DNA from: an uncultured Oscillibacter sp.
GTDB lineage: Bacteria; Bacillota; Clostridia; Oscillospirales; Oscillospiraceae
Reading direction: 5' to 3'
Length of the DNA stretch: 8,823 nt
NCBI GenBank assembly: GCA_910587875.1
Contig: CAJUOD010000112.1
Location: forward strand, 1-8,823
The position numbers were made by a program, and so were the translations under genes. Shown piece by piece: positions 6,080-8,823 of the stretch (positions within the stretch are counted from its first letter, which is position 1; each line of letters opens with the position of its first letter). The notes under the pieces were generated by a model. The model was not told the DNA's origin and did no database searches. It worked only from the letters and a program-made list of their open reading frames with translations.

Positions 6080-6556
6080 ATGAGCCGCCTGAAGCAGGCC
6101 GTTTTGGTCTTTGAGGAAGACGCCGCCGTCCCGGCGGGCGCCAAGCCGCTGATGCTGGAAACCGTGCTGTCCCGTCCCATCCTGTCCTGGGTATGCGACC
6201 GATTGCGGGCCGAAGGCGTTCAGCGGCTTTTCGCTGTCTGCGGCCCCCGGTTCGCGGAGGAGGTCCGCGGGCTTCTGCCGCCGGAGGCGCGGGTTTCCGA
6301 GCAGTGGACGGAGCTGGAGGCCTTTCTGGACACGGAGGAGCCGGTGCTGGTGCTCCCCCGGGCCGCCTTCCCCATGGAGGAGGCCGGGCCGGGCTTCGCC
6401 TACGCCGCCCCGGGCCGGGAGCTCCGGGAGACCTGGCGGGTGAAGATGACCAACAGCGTCCAGGGCGCGGAGCTGGTCCCCGGCTGGCTGCCGGTCTACG
6501 GGCCGCAGACCGTAGCCGAGATCGAAGCGCTGCTGCGGACGAGAGAAAGGAACTGA
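6080..6556 (+). CDS. Short GlmU-like nucleotidyltransferase-fold protein, probable pseudoenzyme
   Basis: There is a strong SD (AAGGAGGGGG, from 6065) and a good promoter, so this 158-residue gene is very likely expressed. The N-terminal half resembles the start of GlmU-type sugar nucleotidyltransferases: strand QAVLVF (6-11), KPLMLETVLSRPILSWV (22-38), and DRLRAEGVQRLFAVCG (40-55). VLVLP (89-93) matches the strand that normally leads to the metal-binding GD. Functional parts are missing. The glycine-rich LxxGxGTxM loop is replaced by residues 10-21, which lack the pattern, and the GDxPL aspartate position reads PRAAFPM. The C-terminal AEIEALLRTR could correspond to the helix after NDR in GlmU; this is weak. 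No left-handed beta-helix acetyltransferase domain exists, whereas true GlmU has about 450 residues. It is placed 78 bases before prs, exactly as glmU is in Bacillus. I infer a degenerate GlmU relative, catalytically inactive, role unknown. An unrelated fold cannot be excluded. Confidence 0.6.
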   Translation: MSRLKQAVLVFEEDAAVPAGAKPLMLETVLSRPILSWVCDRLRAEGVQRLFAVCGPRFAEEVRGLLPPEARVSEQWTELEAFLDTEEPVLVLPRAAFPMEEAGPGFAYAAPGRELRETWRVKMTNSVQGAELVPGWLPVYGPQTVAEIEALLRTRERN

Positions 6557-6563
6557 GTGAATA

Positions 6564-6585
6564 TGTCCAATGGTGCAATTGGACA
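6564..6585 (+). promoter_or_regulatory. Inverted repeat upstream of prs (dyad 1)
   Basis: TGTCCAAT (6564-6571) is the exact reverse complement of ATTGGACA (6578-6585), with a 6-base centre GGTGCA. It starts 7 bases after the stop of the GlmU-like gene. An A-run follows on the plus strand, not a T-run, so it is not a plus-strand terminator. AT-rich arms suggest an operator-like DNA site or a small mRNA stem. Confidence 0.5.
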
Positions 6586-6594
6586 AAAAATAAA

Positions 6595-6614
6595 ATGACC
6601 GGCCGCCCGGTCAT
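6595..6614 (+). promoter_or_regulatory. GC-rich hairpin in the prs leader (dyad 2)
   Basis: ATGACCGG (6595-6602) pairs perfectly with CCGGTCAT (6607-6614) around loop CCGC. It ends 20 bases before the prs ATG and abuts the only SD-like stretch (GGAAAGAGAG, 6615-6624). The prs start therefore has a weak SD next to a stable stem, an arrangement compatible with translational control. Confidence 0.5.
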
Positions 6615-6634
6615 GGAAAGAGAGCGTTTAGGAT

Positions 6635-7591
6635 ATGATTTCACACGGGAAAGATATCAAGGTGTTCTCCGGCAACGCGAACCTGAAGCTGGCAAAGGAG
6701 ATCTGCGCGCAGATGGGCACGAAGCTGGGAGAGGCCGAGGTCGGCGCCTTCTCCGACGGCGAGGTGTATGTCTCCCTGTATGAGACCGTCCGGGGCAGCG
6801 ACGTTTTCGTGGTCCAGCCCACCTGCAGCCCGGTCAACAACAACCTGATGGAGCTGCTCATCATCATCGACGCGCTGAAGCGGGCCTCGGCGGGCCGCAT
6901 CACCGCCGTCATCCCCTACTACGGCTACGCCCGGCAGGACCGGAAGGCCAAGGCCCGGGACCCCATTACCGCCAAGCTGGTGGCCAACATGATCACCGCC
7001 GCCGGGGCGGACCGGGTGCTGACTATGGACCTCCACGCCGCCCAGATCCAGGGCTTTTTCGATATCCCGGTGGACAATCTGGCGGGCAACCCCATCTTTG
7101 TGGACTACTACGCCAAGAAGTTCGGCGGCAGCTGCGAGAACATGGTGGTGGTGTCCCCGGACGTGGGCTCCGTCTCCCGGGCCCGGGCCTTCGCCCAGAA
7201 GCTGCACATGCAGCTGGCCATCGTGGATAAGCGCCGCCAGCGGGCCAACCAGTGCGAGGTCATGAACGTCATCGGAGACGTGTCCGGCCGGGACTGCATC
7301 CTCTTCGACGACCTGGTGGACACCGGCGGGTCCCTCTGCAACGCCGCTCAGGCCCTGATGGACAACGGGGCCCACAGCGTCCACGCCTGCGCCTCCCACG
7401 GTGTGCTCTCCGGCCCGGCCATCGATCGGATCAACGCCAGCCCCATCCAGGAGCTGGCCCTGCTGGACACCATCCCGGCCATCAAGCCGGAGCTGAGCAG
7501 CAAGGTGAAGTACCTCTCCGTGGCCCCCATGTTCTGCGAGGCCATTGAGCGTGTCTATCAGGAGGTCTCCATCTCCAAGCTCTTCCGTTAA
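6635..7591 (+). CDS. prs: Ribose-phosphate pyrophosphokinase (PRPP synthase)
   Basis: Prs makes 5-phosphoribosyl 1-pyrophosphate from ribose 5-phosphate and ATP, the precursor of purines, pyrimidines, NAD, histidine and tryptophan; it is a cytoplasmic hexamer. The 318 residues are of normal length for the class I enzyme. Visible motifs are FSDGEVYVS (39-47), VIPYYGYARQDRKAKARDPI (92-111), the Mg-binding His134 in MDLHAAQIQGFFDIP, the catalytic Lys199 in DKRR, and the PRPP loop FDDLVDTGGS (224-233). The loop ends in Ser where many family members have Thr, a conservative change. The ATG at 6635 is supported by the ISHGKDIKVFSGN beginning, typical of clostridial Prs, but its SD is poor: AGGA is 1 base away and GAGAG is 10 bases away. 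It follows the GlmU-like gene by 78 bases containing two dyads, and pth follows after 117 bases. Confidence 0.97.
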   Translation: MISHGKDIKVFSGNANLKLAKEICAQMGTKLGEAEVGAFSDGEVYVSLYETVRGSDVFVVQPTCSPVNNNLMELLIIIDALKRASAGRITAVIPYYGYARQDRKAKARDPITAKLVANMITAAGADRVLTMDLHAAQIQGFFDIPVDNLAGNPIFVDYYAKKFGGSCENMVVVSPDVGSVSRARAFAQKLHMQLAIVDKRRQRANQCEVMNVIGDVSGRDCILFDDLVDTGGSLCNAAQALMDNGAHSVHACASHGVLSGPAIDRINASPIQELALLDTIPAIKPELSSKVKYLSVAPMFCEAIERVYQEVSISKLFR

Positions 7592-7624
7592 AGCGCGGCG
7601 TCCATACCTGAATAAGGCTATACA

Positions 7625-7651
7625 AGGCGGGGAAGTAACACTTCCCCGCCT
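7625..7651 (+). repeat. Perfect 12-bp hairpin between prs and pth
   Basis: AGGCGGGGAAGT (7625-7636) is the exact reverse complement of ACTTCCCCGCCT (7640-7651), with a 3-base loop. It starts 33 bases after the prs stop. The following plus-strand sequence AAGTGGGTT is not a U-tract, and TGTATAG follows on the minus strand, so it is not a standard intrinsic terminator. It could partly terminate prs transcripts, protect their 3' end, or be a protein-binding site. I see no convincing promoter for pth in the rest of the gap. Confidence 0.6.
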
Positions 7652-7708
7652 AAGTGGGTTATCCTGCTTTGTCGAAATTTACCATTTGATTGGAAAGGCG
7701 AGACCGAT

Positions 7709-8299
7709 ATGCTGTTTGGAAACAAGGGCGGCTCCTCCGTGGAGTGGCTGATCGCGGGTCTGGGGAATCCCGGCTCCAAGTATGAGAACACCCGGCACAA
7801 CATGGGCTTCCGCACGGTGGAGCTTTTGGCGGAGCAAAAGGGCGTGAAGCTGAACAAGGTGAAGTTCAAGTCCGCCTACAACCTGATGGAGTTCGCCGGG
7901 GCCCGGTGCCTGGTGATGAAACCCCAGACCTATATGAACCTCTCCGGCGAAGCCGTCCGGGAGGCGGCGCAGTTCTACAAGATCCCGGCGGACCGCGTGC
8001 TGGTGATCTATGACGACGTGTCCCTCCCCGTGGGGAAGCTCCGGGTCCGGCCCACGGGCTCCGCCGGGGGGCACAATGGCATCAAAAACATCATCGCCCA
8101 CCTGGGGACTCAGGACTTCCCCCGCATCAAAATCGGCACCGGGGCCCCGGAGGAGAAGGACGGCATGATCGACTGGGTCATCGGCGTTCCCTCGCAGAAG
8201 GAGCGGGAGGTCCTGCTGGAGGCTTTCAAGCGGGCCATTGAGGCGGCGGCGTGCGTCATTGAGCACGGCTGCCAGAGGGCGATGAACGATTTCAACTGA
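7709..8299 (+). CDS. pth: Peptidyl-tRNA hydrolase
   Basis: Pth releases tRNA from peptidyl-tRNAs that drop off the ribosome; it is an essential cytoplasmic monomer. The 196 residues show the whole active site: GLGNPG (17-22, with Asn20), TRHNMGF with the catalytic His30, KPQTYMNLSG with its Asn, VIYDDVSLPVG with the Asp, and GGHNGIKNII with the second His and Asn. ATG 7709 follows a moderate site (GGAAAGG, 10 bases away). It adds 11 residues (MLFGNKGGSSV) before the usual EWLIAGLGNPG beginning. A GTG at 7739 would give a standard-length start with its own weak AAGGG at 10 bases. I keep the ATG but am less sure of the start than of the gene. prs-pth-mfd order agrees with Firmicutes; mfd follows after 17 bases. 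Confidence 0.96.
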   Translation: MLFGNKGGSSVEWLIAGLGNPGSKYENTRHNMGFRTVELLAEQKGVKLNKVKFKSAYNLMEFAGARCLVMKPQTYMNLSGEAVREAAQFYKIPADRVLVIYDDVSLPVGKLRVRPTGSAGGHNGIKNIIAHLGTQDFPRIKIGTGAPEEKDGMIDWVIGVPSQKEREVLLEAFKRAIEAAACVIEHGCQRAMNDFN

Positions 8300-8316
8300 G
8301 CGTAAAGGGAGCTGCC

Positions 8317-8823
8317 ATGAAGCATCTGCTGGAAACATTGATGACCATTCCGGAGGCGGGGGAGCTGCTCCGCCGGGTGGAGGACGGCGGCTGTCCCGCC
8401 GCGGTGACGGGGCTCCAGCCGGTGCACCGGGCCTGTCTGGGGGTCGCTGTGGCCCGGGCGGCGGGCCGCCCGGCGGTGTTCGTCTGCGGCGATGAGGGGG
8501 AGGCCCGCCAGCTGGCGGGGGACCTGGAGGCCCTTTTGGGCCAGCCGCCGGTGACGCTGTTCTCCCGGGAGTGGCAGCTCCGCCCCGGGGCCGTGTCCTC
8601 CCGGGACTGGGAGCGGGGCCGGCTGGCGGCGCTGTACGCCATGGCCCGGGGGACCCCTGGGACCGTGGTGGCTACTGCCGACGCCCTGATGGCCCGGACC
8701 CTGCCGCCGGAGCTGCTGAAGGAGCTGTCCCTTACCCTGCGGGTGGGGGAGCGGCAGGATCCGAACGATTTGACGGACCGGCGTCTCTCCGCCGGGTACG
8801 CCCGCTGCCAGCAGGTGGAGGGC
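8317..8823 (+). CDS. mfd: Transcription-repair coupling factor Mfd, N-terminal part (3' end outside window)
   Basis: Mfd is a DNA translocase that pushes stalled RNA polymerase off lesions and recruits UvrA. Here 169 N-terminal residues of a protein usually near 1150 are visible, running in frame to the window end. They correspond to the UvrB-like, UvrA-recruiting domain. Matching blocks are ACLGVAVARAAGRPAVFVCGDEGEARQLAGDLEALLG, split here as the strand PAVFVCGD with the helix EARQLAGDLEALLG, then LFSREWQLRPGAVSSRDWERGRLAALYAM (read as SREW, then SRDWERGRLAAL), VVATADALM, and RLSAGYARCQQVEG at the end. The helicase and RNA-polymerase-interaction domains are beyond the window. The ATG follows a good SD (AAAGGGA, 8304-8310) and lies 17 bases after pth, so it is probably co-transcribed. 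The assignment rests on domain pattern and on pth-mfd synteny. Confidence 0.9.
   Translation, partial: MKHLLETLMTIPEAGELLRRVEDGGCPAAVTGLQPVHRACLGVAVARAAGRPAVFVCGDEGEARQLAGDLEALLGQPPVTLFSREWQLRPGAVSSRDWERGRLAALYAMARGTPGTVVATADALMARTLPPELLKELSLTLRVGERQDPNDLTDRRLSAGYARCQQVEG

Noticed and set aside
5848..6114. 88-residue plus-strand frame in the divergent region
   Set aside because: It starts at TTG without an SD, runs through a terminator-like hairpin and the promoter at 6030-6038, and overlaps the real gene at 6080.

Overview
The window is GC-rich, gene-dense chromosomal DNA with only housekeeping genes. I see no transposase, phage gene, CRISPR array, tRNA or rRNA. Protein sequences, canonical Shine-Dalgarno (SD) sites and two conserved gene orders (lon-engB, and a glmU-position gene followed by prs-pth-mfd) point to a Gram-positive Firmicute. 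The high GC content and protein style suggest a member of the Clostridia, probably a gut Oscillospiraceae/Flavonifractor-like lineage. The family assignment is inference; no 16S gene is present.

Layout. (1) Bases 3-1266, plus strand: the end of the ATP-dependent protease gene lon, then the ribosome-assembly GTPase gene engB, tightly coupled. (2) A hairpin at 1267-1297 separates engB from the convergent minus-strand block; it is a good intrinsic terminator only for the minus strand. (3) Bases 1315-5748, minus strand, transcribed right to left: trmL (tRNA wobble-nucleotide 2'-O-methyltransferase), pgk, tpiA and gpmI. The last three are lower-glycolysis enzymes. tpiA has a near-consensus promoter of its own, gpmI has a weaker candidate promoter overlapped by an inverted repeat, and the tpiA-gpmI gap holds three further hairpins. 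(4) Bases 5749-6079: an AT-rich divergent promoter region with one good promoter facing each way and a terminator-like hairpin between them. (5) Bases 6080-8823, plus strand: a short, degenerate GlmU-like protein, prs (PRPP synthase), pth (peptidyl-tRNA hydrolase) and the start of mfd (transcription-repair coupling factor).

How the genes work together. pgk, tpiA and gpmI catalyse neighbouring steps of triose metabolism and are clearly a functional unit, although gap and eno, their usual partners, are not in the window. Prs makes PRPP for nucleotide synthesis. Pth and Mfd are translation and repair housekeeping proteins commonly linked to prs in Firmicutes.

Main point of interest. The gene at 6080-6556 sits exactly where Bacillus and many clostridia carry glmU. 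It encodes only 158 residues and has lost the nucleotide-binding loop, the metal-binding aspartate and the whole acetyltransferase domain. It looks like a retained pseudoenzyme. Secondary points are unusual dyads in the short intergenic regions, an insertion in PGK, and atypical ribosome-binding sites at trmL and prs.
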